From assembly GCA_910586725.1 (NCBI GenBank), contig CAJUJL010000034.1, positions 1 to 30,108 of the forward strand: a stretch of 30,108 nt of DNA, written 5' to 3'. Positions 9,512-15,940 of this stretch are shown piece after piece. Position 1 is the stretch's first letter. Every line of letters begins with the position of its first letter. This DNA comes from an uncultured Lachnospiraceae bacterium (GTDB lineage Bacteria; Bacillota; Clostridia; Lachnospirales; Lachnospiraceae). The notes under the pieces were generated by a model. It had not been told where the DNA came from and did not search any database. It was given only the letters and a program-made list of their open reading frames with translations. A program made the translations under genes and the position numbers.

Positions 9512-10173
9512 ACCTCGTCCTCCTCATAATCATCCGGATTTAACCGCAGTATCTCCTCTTCAGAATTGTCAGCAATCTCATCATCCGCCTCACTCCGTTT
9601 CAGATATTCATCTGCAACGGTTTGAAATTGCGGAATATCCCAGCCAAACTGCAGTGAGGGATAAAGCTGGATTTTCATATCCTCCCCATGATCATTTTCG
9701 TCAAAATTAATCAGACTGTACTTTTTGAATAGTTTAAAAGACGCAATCAGTTCCTGCTTCATCGGTACAACGCCATAAGATTTGATTTTATCAATCAAAT
9801 CACCCTTTGTAACAAAATTCCCTTCATTGTATCCCAGATTTTCCAGATAGACCTTCCACAAAACCAGAAGCATGTGATACTGGATTGAGGAAAATGTAAT
9901 TACATTCGCACGCTTTAGCCCCACCGTTTCCTCATCCTCTTCACTGACAATCAGCATACCGACACCCGTTTTTTCATCTACCAGAATATCAAATCCTATC
10001 ATCCGAAGATATTCGGAAATGTCCTGTCGATTTGACTCTCTGGATACAAAAGAATATAATTTCTCGTCCTTCTCCCTGAGAATAAATGTAGATTCCAGCA
10101 ATTTTCGAACACATCGCTTAAATAAAATACCATTTTCTTCTTTTATTATAATTTGTAAACTAATATCACTCAT
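9508..10173 (-). CDS. jetB: Wadjet protein JetB, kite (MukE/MksE-like) subunit
   Basis: A 221-residue protein in the position of JetB, the small winged-helix 'kite' subunit that bridges the kleisin JetA and the SMC protein JetC. It has a mixed helix/strand body with a winged-helix-like segment (about residues 95-180) and a very acidic C-terminus (EADDEIADNSEEE onward), typical of these subunits. Identification rests mainly on size, position and operon order; it resembles the DUF4194/DUF6063-type JetB proteins from memory. It overlaps jetA by 8 bp and jetC by 4 bp, so the three are probably translated in coupled fashion. Confidence 0.82.
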   Translation of the reverse strand: MSDISLQIIIKEENGILFKRCVRKLLESTFILREKDEKLYSFVSRESNRQDISEYLRMIGFDILVDEKTGVGMLIVSEEDEETVGLKRANVITFSSIQYHMLLVLWKVYLENLGYNEGNFVTKGDLIDKIKSYGVVPMKQELIASFKLFKKYSLINFDENDHGEDMKIQLYPSLQFGWDIPQFQTVADEYLKRSEADDEIADNSEEEILRLNPDDYEEDEV

Positions 10174-11581
10174 GAGATTTCCTCTTTATACTGATTTTGC
10201 TGATTGTTGCAACTTCTGTCTCAACAGTTCCCTCTTCAAATTCTACCTCATATGGGAATCCGGCCGTTCCTGAATAAATTATACTGGCAGCTACCATCAT
10301 CGCATCGTCCCTTGTACGCACCTGGCATTCATTCACACTTAGCTTATCCCTTAGGAACGTCATCTGGTCAAAATAATCTTTTACATAATCAAGGCCGTAT
10401 CTGTCCGGCGTCTCCGTCATAAGTTCATCCGTCAGCCGCTGTCTCTCTTCCTCTGAAAGCTCATCCATAACAATTCCGGCATTTTTCAGGTTTGGATTAG
10501 CCTTTTTCCGACGCTCAAAAGATTTTCTGCTGATAAATCCAATACTTTGCAGCTGATGTGTCTGCGCCAGCTGCTGCAAAACAAGTTCCCGGTTTTCCTC
10601 ATCCATATCTTTTAACAGCATCAAAATTCGATTTATAACATGTTCAAGATTTGTGCCGCTGCTTAGCGCCATCAACATACGAGTCGCATACAAATTGTAG
10701 TAGACGTTGATTTTGCTATCAATATAATTCATTTCATGCTCGTATTCATAATTAATAAAGCATTCCAGTTCGCCAAACTGACGGTCAATTATCTCTTTTG
10801 CCTTGAATTCATCTGTATTTTTCAGTTTTCTATATTCGTTAAGCATTTTATCATAAAGTTCAGAACGTCTGAGTCGACGCAGCATTCTGTCAATCTCAGA
10901 AATATAGGAAGGAATCAGGCCGCTCTTTTTTATAAAGAAATAATCATTAAAAAAACGTGTCAGCAATTCATCTTTAATCAAAAACTGACCAAAACTGTTT
11001 ACATCCGGCATTTTCATAACTGCATGCATGATCTCACGAATACTGTCTTTTAAAATCAAAAGTTCATTTTTCAGGTCACATTCGTTTTCTACCAGAGGCA
11101 CAAGGATATTGGAATACGGTCGGATCGCACGGACACTGTCTTTTACCAGTGATGTTTTCAAAATCTCATAGATGGAAAAGATATGATTTGTAATTGCGCT
11201 ATTCGTATCCTGATCAAAAATCCGATGAATCGCATCAATTAATTTGCGGCAGTAAGCGGAAACAGAAGCGATGTTATCCCCGCTACGCCCGATTTCCTTC
11301 GGCGTAATCCACCCACATGTGCGAAAATATCGTAAAATGGCGGATGCATTTTCCTGCGGACTCCTCACACTGCTGATCTCCTCACCAATATCTTCCGTCT
11401 CTATGGAATACAGACAATTCTGCAAATATATAATTAATATCTGTCTGGCATCCGTTTCATACAAAATCGGAATTTCTTTGGATTTTTCAATCAGCAGACT
11501 GATACATTCAAAATAAACCTCACGGTTTCTGCAGCAAAACGGATTAAAAAATTTATCATTCACACTATCAAAATATGACAT
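10166..11581 (-). CDS. jetA: Wadjet protein JetA, kleisin (MukF/MksF-like) subunit
   Basis: A 471-residue protein, largely helical, beginning MSYFDSVNDKFFNPFCCRNR, which resembles the JetA family of type III Wadjet systems (DUF5716) as I remember it. JetA acts as the kleisin that closes the JetC ring and holds JetB. An N-terminal winged-helix-like part (about 1-110, with FRTCGWITPKE) is followed by a helical middle and a C-terminal domain. It is the first gene of the tightly overlapping jetABCD operon. GAGAAGG lies a few bases before the ATG. The gap to the upstream gene is 85 bp and contains a TATAAT. Confidence 0.85.
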   Translation of the reverse strand: MSYFDSVNDKFFNPFCCRNREVYFECISLLIEKSKEIPILYETDARQILIIYLQNCLYSIETEDIGEEISSVRSPQENASAILRYFRTCGWITPKEIGRSGDNIASVSAYCRKLIDAIHRIFDQDTNSAITNHIFSIYEILKTSLVKDSVRAIRPYSNILVPLVENECDLKNELLILKDSIREIMHAVMKMPDVNSFGQFLIKDELLTRFFNDYFFIKKSGLIPSYISEIDRMLRRLRRSELYDKMLNEYRKLKNTDEFKAKEIIDRQFGELECFINYEYEHEMNYIDSKINVYYNLYATRMLMALSSGTNLEHVINRILMLLKDMDEENRELVLQQLAQTHQLQSIGFISRKSFERRKKANPNLKNAGIVMDELSEEERQRLTDELMTETPDRYGLDYVKDYFDQMTFLRDKLSVNECQVRTRDDAMMVAASIIYSGTAGFPYEVEFEEGTVETEVATISKISIKRKSHE

Positions 11582-11629
11582 TTCTTTACCTTCTCTATTG
11601 TTGTTTATCGTAAAGTAAAACTGCAGGTA

Positions 11630-11635
11630 ATTATA
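11630..11635 (-). promoter_or_regulatory. Possible -10 box for the jetABCD operon
   Basis: TATAAT on the minus strand, about 50 bp before jetA, in the only intergenic gap of the operon. At the right distance upstream only GTTCCT is present, a poor -35, so the promoter may be weak or activator-dependent. Confidence 0.35.
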
Positions 11636-11666
11636 AGGCTCTACAAAAACTCAGGAACAGGCAGCT

Positions 11667-13334
11667 CTATTTCAGACTCCACTTTGCATATCGATTTTTA
11701 CCTTCTGCGGTCACTAATCCCGCCCTTTTCATTGCTTGCAATAGATTAGATACTTTCTTAGATTTCTGCTCATCACTTAAAACTTCCGGCAACGCTTTTT
11801 CCAACACTTCCATCAATTCCTGCTTACCTGCTTCTCCCATGGATTCTATTGCCTTAATAATCAATTGTTTGCAAATATCATCATCAAGCCCTTTGTTACG
11901 CACATATACCGCTTTCTGACCAACAATATCAGCCACTTTGAACGAAACAAAAACATTCGGATAACGTCCTTCTGCCAAACCTCGTTTCTTTAGGATTTTA
12001 AAACTTTCTTTCGATATTACTTCATGTTTTTGTATCTGGTCTAATAAGAATACAGTTCTCATATCCAAATCCGCATCAGAATACAAAAGTTGCGTATAAT
12101 TTTTATCCAGTATTTTTCCATAAACCGTAACTTTAACTCTGTTAATTGTATTTAGATCATACGTCGGTAATGGAAAGCACTTATCCCGCTGTATCTGATA
12201 CATCATTGGAATCCCCATGGAATTTGTATCAATCATATACAGATTCACCATAGCATTACATAAAAACACATTTCTATAATATGGCGGCTTATAACCAGGT
12301 TCCAACGCATGCTCTATTGTTTCCGGAATAAAAGCTCCTTCATTGATAAATACAAGCTTGTCCTCAAATTCCTCTACATTAATTTTCCCACGCAATCGAT
12401 AATCTTGATGCGCAATACAATTATTAATAATCTCTTTTATCAACTCTGGTTCATATTGATCCACTTCATCAGGAAATAATGTCTGTTGACCTGCTATATA
12501 TCGGTACTTTACATTTCTTATTCTCGAATAAACCTTGTCCACAGCCAGAAGCATCGGCATATCAAAATGTTCATATGCTTTTACAGAATTATCTGCATTA
12601 TATAAGGTCCAAGTGATTCTTGGAATGAATCCATCAAAATAATGTGCAGATTCACTATTTCCCAGCAAAAGTAATGCGGTTCTGGTTATTTTTCCTTTAA
12701 TAGTAATTCCCGCTTTATTTAATACTTCAATATCTGACAACTTATTCAAAACTTCCTGCGCTTTTTTCCTGTCGCTCTGATGTTTGGAGAACAATTCTCT
12801 TGCTCTTGCAACTGCTTCTAAATTCAGATCTTCCATCGAAGCATCTTCAACAATTTCTTTTGACCAGTCCATTCCAATTTGGCTTCTTATCAAATCAACC
12901 TTATTCATCGGCAATGGACACACTGATTCATATTCCCTCGCATAAGCTGCTCCTTGCCATGTTGTTGGTATGCCCCGGATTGCAGGTGGAATCTGAAATG
13001 CCACAACGCGACATTTTCCCATAGTTAATTCATATATTTCCATGAATGTTAATCGTTCATTTGTCCCATTCACAAGTTCTTTTTTTAAATTCTGTAAACT
13101 CCCCTGTTTTCTGAATTCCGTACCAACAATTTTCTTATCATCAGAAATTCCAAATACTAACCAAGCTTCTTGAAAACCGCGGATATTTGCCTCATTACTA
13201 AGCGCTGAAAAATATTTTCCAATATCGTTAAACGAATAATTACTTTTTGCCTCTTTGAATTCTACAACTTCACTTTCAAAGTCATAAATCATTTGCACTA
13301 TCTTTTCTTTTAATTGGTTGTCCGTATAAATCAT
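11667..13334 (-). CDS. AlbA_2 (Schlafen-like) domain protein with RecG-related ATP-binding region
   Basis: A 555-residue protein. The N-terminal part (about 15-130) is an AlbA_2/Schlafen-AlbA_2-type putative nucleic-acid-binding domain: EVVEFKEAKSNYSFNDIGKY, then AWLVFGISDDKKIVGTEF. The centre (about 290-390) matches the 'ATP-dependent DNA helicase RecG-related' C-terminal ATP-binding region: KEIINNCIAHQDYRLRG, then NEGAFIPETIEHAL. The last 120 residues look like winged-helix DNA binding. Such proteins are often annotated as transcriptional regulators or as defence-associated; the function here is unknown. The ATG at 13334 follows GAGAGGTGG; an in-frame TTG at 13352 lies upstream of that site and is disfavoured. 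It has its own promoter and a threefold repeated operator-like sequence, and it lies upstream of jetA in the same direction. Confidence 0.8.
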   Translation of the reverse strand: MIYTDNQLKEKIVQMIYDFESEVVEFKEAKSNYSFNDIGKYFSALSNEANIRGFQEAWLVFGISDDKKIVGTEFRKQGSLQNLKKELVNGTNERLTFMEIYELTMGKCRVVAFQIPPAIRGIPTTWQGAAYAREYESVCPLPMNKVDLIRSQIGMDWSKEIVEDASMEDLNLEAVARARELFSKHQSDRKKAQEVLNKLSDIEVLNKAGITIKGKITRTALLLLGNSESAHYFDGFIPRITWTLYNADNSVKAYEHFDMPMLLAVDKVYSRIRNVKYRYIAGQQTLFPDEVDQYEPELIKEIINNCIAHQDYRLRGKINVEEFEDKLVFINEGAFIPETIEHALEPGYKPPYYRNVFLCNAMVNLYMIDTNSMGIPMMYQIQRDKCFPLPTYDLNTINRVKVTVYGKILDKNYTQLLYSDADLDMRTVFLLDQIQKHEVISKESFKILKKRGLAEGRYPNVFVSFKVADIVGQKAVYVRNKGLDDDICKQLIIKAIESMGEAGKQELMEVLEKALPEVLSDEQKSKKVSNLLQAMKRAGLVTAEGKNRYAKWSLK

Positions 13335-13356
13335 ACTTTTTCCACCTCTCAAAATC

Positions 13357-13390
13357 TTCTATGACTAAATTCTATGACTTTTCTATGACT
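13357..13390 (-). repeat. Three direct repeats of TTCTATGACT, operator-like
   Basis: TTCTATGACT occurs at 13357-13366, 13370-13379 and 13381-13390 on the plus strand, with start-to-start spacing of 13 and 11 bp (about one helical turn). They lie between the promoter and the start of the AlbA_2 gene. A related copy in opposite orientation, AGTCATAACT, lies at 13418-13427 inside the promoter spacer. The arrangement suggests binding sites of a repressor, perhaps the AlbA_2 protein itself. Confidence 0.7.
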
Positions 13391-13401
13391 TTCTAGAACT
13401 A

Positions 13402-13430
13402 ATTTTAACTGATTTGCAGTCATAACTCAA
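13402..13430 (-). promoter_or_regulatory. Sigma-A type promoter of the AlbA_2 gene
   Basis: On the minus strand TTGAGT (13425-13430) and TAAAAT (13402-13407) are separated by exactly 17 bp. The transcript would begin at about 13395, just before the three TTCTATGACT repeats. Confidence 0.65.
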
Positions 13431-13464
13431 GCAATGCAGAGATAAAAACAAGAGATTCCACGCA

Positions 13465-13644
13465 CTATTTACGAAGAATCCCCTCATCAAATTCCGGCTC
13501 TTGGACCACCTGATGCGTCGCATCCTGAATTGCTTTTTCCACCTTTTCCAAATTGGCATCCATTAAAATTTTTAGTATGTAATCGGCGGTTGCTGCCACT
13601 GAGTTCGGGTTATGAAATCTATAATTTAGTTTTCTTTTTTGCAT
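13465..13644 (-). CDS. Small protein of the element (59 residues), possible recombination accessory factor
   Basis: An ATG at 13644 preceded by a strong ribosome site (GGGAGGAGGTGG, about 10 bp upstream) opens a 59-codon frame: MQKRKLNYRFHNPNSVAATA, then DYILKILMDANLEKVEKAIQ, then DATHQVVQEPEFDEGILRK. The N-terminus is basic, the middle is predicted helical and the C-terminus acidic. From memory, small ORFs with the RFHNPN...ATADYILKI pattern are often seen next to serine recombinases in Firmicute mobile elements. It is therefore a candidate recombination directionality factor or antitoxin-like regulator, but nothing in the sequence proves either. It is the first gene inside the element from the spoIIID promoter side. 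Confidence 0.7.
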   Translation of the reverse strand: MQKRKLNYRFHNPNSVAATADYILKILMDANLEKVEKAIQDATHQVVQEPEFDEGILRK

Positions 13645-13823
13645 AGTGGAGCTTCCACCTCCTCCCTGTTATTAACCTTTGTCCATTACTATGAAAAAAG
13701 CCAATAAAATAGTCTCTTTTTTTCAAAAATAACTTTTCTTACAAAATATCCTATTTTCAATAACAGGTTTCTGATGCCAAAAATAAAGTTATTACCTATA
13801 GATACGCAATTCAAATCAGACAT

Positions 13824-13850
13824 CAAAAAAGGCCGGAATCTCTCCGCCCT
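13824..13850 (-). terminator. Rho-independent terminator just inside the element
   Basis: On the minus strand GGGCGGA-GAGAT-TCCGGCC (one bulged G) is followed by TTTTTTG. It lies about 46 bp after the premature stop of the truncated spoIIID frame. It would stop transcripts entering from the spoIIID promoter before they reach the element's genes. Confidence 0.65.
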
Positions 13851-13895
13851 TTCAGTCTCTCTATTCACTTCTCCTCATCCACTTCACAAACCGTT

Positions 13896-14027
13896 CTATT
13901 TAATCACAACCATATGTACCGTACTCTTGCTTATTCCAAATTGTTTTGCTGTCTGGCGCACGGTAGCATTATTGTCAATAATATATTTGGCTATCTCCAT
14001 AGCTCTTTCCTCAATATAACTTTTCAA
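13896..14027 (-). CDS. spoIIID: spoIIID, 5' part (codons 1-38), truncated by the insertion
   Basis: A TTG start at 14027, 6 bp after GGGG of the ribosome site, reads M(K)SYIEERAMEIAKYIIDN, then NATVRQTAKQFGISKSTVH. This is unmistakably the N-terminal half of SpoIIID with most of its helix-turn-helix. At the attachment core the frame runs into element DNA, adding MVVIK before a stop at 13896. The resulting 43-residue product would lack half of the recognition helix and all of the C-terminal part, so it should be inactive. The remaining codons lie at 3266-3406. The sigma-E-like promoter upstream fits the known mother-cell expression of spoIIID. Confidence 0.93.
   Translation of the reverse strand: MKSYIEERAMEIAKYIIDNNATVRQTAKQFGISKSTVHMVVIK
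13913..13917 (-). other. Attachment core, right end of the element
   Basis: TATGT (ACATA on minus) repeats 3406-3410. To its right the intact spoIIID frame begins (STVH codons); to its left is element DNA. Three bases beyond an AC/TT mismatch, CGT is also shared by both ends, so the similarity extends loosely to TATGTnnCGT. Confidence 0.75.
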
Positions 14028-14055
14028 AAGAATCCCCTGCGATACTTGTTTTTAC

Positions 14056-14085
14056 ATTGTATGCAGGGTAATTTTTGATTATGCC
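14056..14085 (-). promoter_or_regulatory. spoIIID: Sigma-E-type (mother-cell) promoter of spoIIID
   Basis: The minus strand has CATACAAT (14056-14063), a full match to the sigma-E -10 consensus CATACAnT. GGCATAATC (14077-14085) at the -35 position leaves a 13-bp spacer, within the usual sigma-E range. The start point would be near 14048, leaving a leader of about 20 nt with the GGGG ribosome site. SpoIIID is known to be transcribed by sigma-E RNA polymerase. Confidence 0.7.
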
Positions 14086-14188
14086 ACCGTATCTTTTTCG
14101 GGACGCTTTTATTTCTCAACAGAATACATGTGAAATATAAAAAAGCATGGAAACCGATAAAATTGAATTTTCCCACACTTTCTATGAG

Positions 14189-14262
14189 TTGCGGGGGCAG
14201 GATTTGAACCTGCGGCCTTCGGGTTATGAGCCCGACGAGCTTCCAGACTGCTCCACCCCGCG
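14189..14262 (-). tRNA. Initiator tRNA-fMet (CAT)
   Basis: The minus strand folds as a tRNA. The acceptor arm is CGCGGGG with CCCCGCA, including the C1-A72 mismatch typical of bacterial initiators. The anticodon stem-loop is TCGGGCTCATAACCCGA with the three consecutive G-C pairs of initiators, and the T arm is GCAGGTTCAAATCCTGC. The CCA end is not encoded. It has a consensus promoter directly upstream. Confidence 0.96.
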
Positions 14263-14288
14263 CTGTATTTGGTCTTTAATTATGAGCT

Positions 14289-14317
14289 ATTATAGCCGTT
14301 TCCATATAAATTGTCAA
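14289..14317 (-). promoter_or_regulatory. Consensus sigma-A promoter of the tRNA-fMet gene
   Basis: A perfect TTGACA (14312-14317) and a perfect TATAAT (14289-14294) with a 17-bp spacer on the minus strand, about 27 bp before the tRNA 5' end. Confidence 0.9.
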
Positions 14318-14365
14318 ATTAAAATTTATAAAATAAAGGATTTTATTTCTTAAAAACAAAGGATA

Positions 14366-14374
14366 TGCTATAAT
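14366..14374 (+). promoter_or_regulatory. Extended -10 promoter of the S1-domain gene
   Basis: TGCTATAAT is an extended -10 (TGnTATAAT). No good -35 is present at 17 bp, which fits an extended -10 promoter. It lies about 40 bp before the start codon, with AGGAGG between. Confidence 0.6.
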
Positions 14375-14412
14375 GTCCCTATGTAAAAAATAAAAAGGAG
14401 GAGTGTGTTACA

Positions 14413-15354
14413 ATGAGTGAAGAAACAACTGTCAAGGCGACAGAATCTATGAACGATTACAAAAATGAACTGGAAGCTTCTTTTCGAAAATTATCGGAAG
14501 GGGATATAATCACCGGAACCGTAATTGCCGTAACGGAAGAAGACGTTACACTTGACCTCAAATATTATACATCCGGTATTATCAAAGCGGAAGAAATCAG
14601 CGCCGACCCGGATTTTAACCTTCCGGAATCTATTCATGTCGGAGACGTAATGCAGACAACGATTATCCGGATGGACGATGGAGAAGGAAACCTTTTGCTT
14701 TCCGGAAAAGAAGCAAACGACATACTCGCATGGGATAAGCTGAACAAATACCTTGAAGAAGAAACAAACTTAAAGGTTCGTGTCAAGGGAATTGTTCCAA
14801 GCGGCGTCATTGCGTATCTGGAAGGCATCCGCGGTTTTATTCCGGCTTCTCATCTAAGCCTTGACTACGTGGAAGACTGCAATCCATGGCTTGGAAAAGA
14901 CATCTTAGTCAGGGTTATTACGGCAGACAAAAGCAAAAACAAGCTTGTGCTTTCCGCAAAAGCCATTGAACGCGAAAAAGCCGAAGAAGAACATAACCAC
15001 AGAATTTCCATGCTGACTCCGGGCTCTGTTGTAGAAGGCACCGTAGAAAGTCTCATGCCTTATGGCGCTTTTGTCAACATCGGCAACGGTCTAAGCGGCC
15101 TTGTGCATATATCACAAATTTCCACAAGGCGCATCAAAAACCCCAAAGAAGTCCTGCAGACAGGTCAAAAAGTAAAAGCTAAGATCTTAAACACAAACGA
15201 CAATAAAATCAGCTTAAGCATGAGGGTATTGGAAGAAGAGATGATTGATACCGAAGCAGAAGAAGCAAGCAAAAGCGTGGAAGCATATTCTTCCCATGAA
15301 TCCGCATCTACAAGCCTTGGTTCGCTGCTTGCAAATATTAAGCTGGACAATTAA
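14413..15354 (+). CDS. S1 RNA-binding domain protein (ribosomal protein S1-like)
   Basis: A 313-residue cytoplasmic RNA-binding protein with three S1 (OB-fold) repeats. Repeat 1 is about 33-105 (GDIITGTVIAVTEEDVTLDL), repeat 2 about 120-190 (RVKGIVPSGVIAYLEGIRGF) and repeat 3 about 205-275 (GSVVEGTVESLMPYGAFVNI). The third is the most canonical (GLVHISQIS). The C-terminal tail is acidic and Ser-rich. Three repeats is the short S1 form common in Firmicutes, likely helping translation or mRNA binding rather than being the six-repeat ribosomal protein of Proteobacteria. The start follows AAGGAGGAG. It is a single gene that converges on the PAP2 gene across a shared terminator. Confidence 0.88.
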   Translation: MSEETTVKATESMNDYKNELEASFRKLSEGDIITGTVIAVTEEDVTLDLKYYTSGIIKAEEISADPDFNLPESIHVGDVMQTTIIRMDDGEGNLLLSGKEANDILAWDKLNKYLEEETNLKVRVKGIVPSGVIAYLEGIRGFIPASHLSLDYVEDCNPWLGKDILVRVITADKSKNKLVLSAKAIEREKAEEEHNHRISMLTPGSVVEGTVESLMPYGAFVNIGNGLSGLVHISQISTRRIKNPKEVLQTGQKVKAKILNTNDNKISLSMRVLEEEMIDTEAEEASKSVEAYSSHESASTSLGSLLANIKLDN

Positions 15355-15360
15355 TTTCTG

Positions 15361-15408
15361 AAAAACAGACCCATCCCGTACTGTCAAAGCCGGGATGAGT
15401 CTGTTTTT
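15361..15408. terminator. Bidirectional terminator between convergent genes
   Basis: CAGAC-CATCCCG (15366-15378, with one extra C) pairs with CGGGATG-GTCTG (15391-15403), flanked by AAAAA on the left and TTTTT on the right, so it works in both directions. One arm also encodes the last codons of the PAP2 gene, whose stop is at 15384. Confidence 0.9.
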
Positions 15409-15935
15409 ACTTTTCTTGGATTCATAAGAAAAACCGCTGTAAAAGCCGCAAACAGCCCGATCAGCGCTCCTGCAATCACATCTGTCGGATAATGAATGCC
15501 AATATAAAGTCTGCTAAAGCAGATCAAAATGCCAAGCGCAATCGCCAAAACTCCATATCTTTTTGGAAGCATAATCAAAAAAACAACGGACGCCGCTATC
15601 GATGCGGTAGAATGACCGGACGGAAACGAAAAATCCACCGCTTTTTTGCCGATCAATTCCAGGCCTTCTACCATTTCGTAAGGCCTCACCCGCATAACCA
15701 TATTTTTCAGACAATCATTTGTAATGAGAAATCCAATCAGCAGCGCAACTAAGCCCGTCATTCCGGTTTTACGGCTTTGTTTTGAAAACAGCATAAGAAC
15801 GCATAGCATAATCCAGAACCATCCGGCGTCTCCGAGACTTGTCAAAAAAGTAACGATCGGATTTAAAAATTCTTTCCGCAGATTTTCCTGTATCCACAAT
15901 AAAATATTCCCGTCCAGTTCAAACAACAAATCCAT
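15384..15935 (-). CDS. PAP2-family membrane phosphatase
   Basis: A 183-residue integral membrane protein of the type 2 phosphatidic acid phosphatase superfamily, which dephosphorylates lipid phosphates such as undecaprenyl pyrophosphate or phosphatidylglycerophosphate. All three signature motifs are present: KNMVMRVRP (Lys77-Pro85), FPSGH (105-108) and SRLYIGIHYPTD (141-152). The acid-base and nucleophilic histidines are at 108 and 148. About five to six hydrophobic segments surround them. The ATG at 15935 is preferred because AGAGGTG, within the last codons of the upstream gene, lies 7 bp before it; a GTG at 15944 is the alternative. The gap to the cysteine-synthase gene is only 5 bp, so the two are probably co-transcribed. 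The exact substrate is not determinable. Confidence 0.9.
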   Translation of the reverse strand: MDLLFELDGNILLWIQENLRKEFLNPIVTFLTSLGDAGWFWIMLCVLMLFSKQSRKTGMTGLVALLIGFLITNDCLKNMVMRVRPYEMVEGLELIGKKAVDFSFPSGHSTASIAASVVFLIMLPKRYGVLAIALGILICFSRLYIGIHYPTDVIAGALIGLFAAFTAVFLMNPRKVKTDSSRL

Positions 15936-15940
15936 AGCAT

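Larger units (their letters stand above)
3406..13917 (-). mobile_element. Skin-like integrative element in spoIIID carrying Wadjet defence
   Basis: The element is bounded by the 5-bp direct repeat TATGT (3406-3410 and 13913-13917), giving a unit of 10,507 bp. It interrupts spoIIID between codons 38 and 39. All its genes run in the direction of spoIIID: 59-residue ORF, AlbA_2 ATP-binding protein, jetA, jetB, jetC, jetD, large serine recombinase. The recombinase at the extreme end next to an attachment core is typical of serine-integrase elements. There are no phage structural, conjugation or replication genes, so it is neither a complete prophage nor an ICE. Excision would rebuild spoIIID seamlessly and leave a circle whose joint AAACATATGGTT is a near-palindrome centred on CATATG. 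The mother-cell excision role is inferred by analogy with the sigK skin element. Confidence 0.85.

Noticed and set aside
13357..13390. The threefold TTCTATGACT repeat considered as a mini CRISPR array.
   Set aside because: Units are 10 bp with 1-3 bp gaps and no spacers or cas genes; an operator is the better reading.
13666..13766. Inverted arms CTGTTATT (13666-13673) and AATAACAG (13759-13766) upstream of the 59-residue ORF, considered as recombinase or excisionase sites.
   Set aside because: Only 8 bp with A/T-rich content and 85 bp apart; chance occurrence is likely and it does not coincide with the attachment cores.
3406..13917. Prophage or conjugative element as the nature of the insertion.
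   Set aside because: No capsid, tail, lysis, relaxase, coupling-protein or replication genes; only recombinase, Wadjet genes, one AlbA_2 protein and one small ORF.
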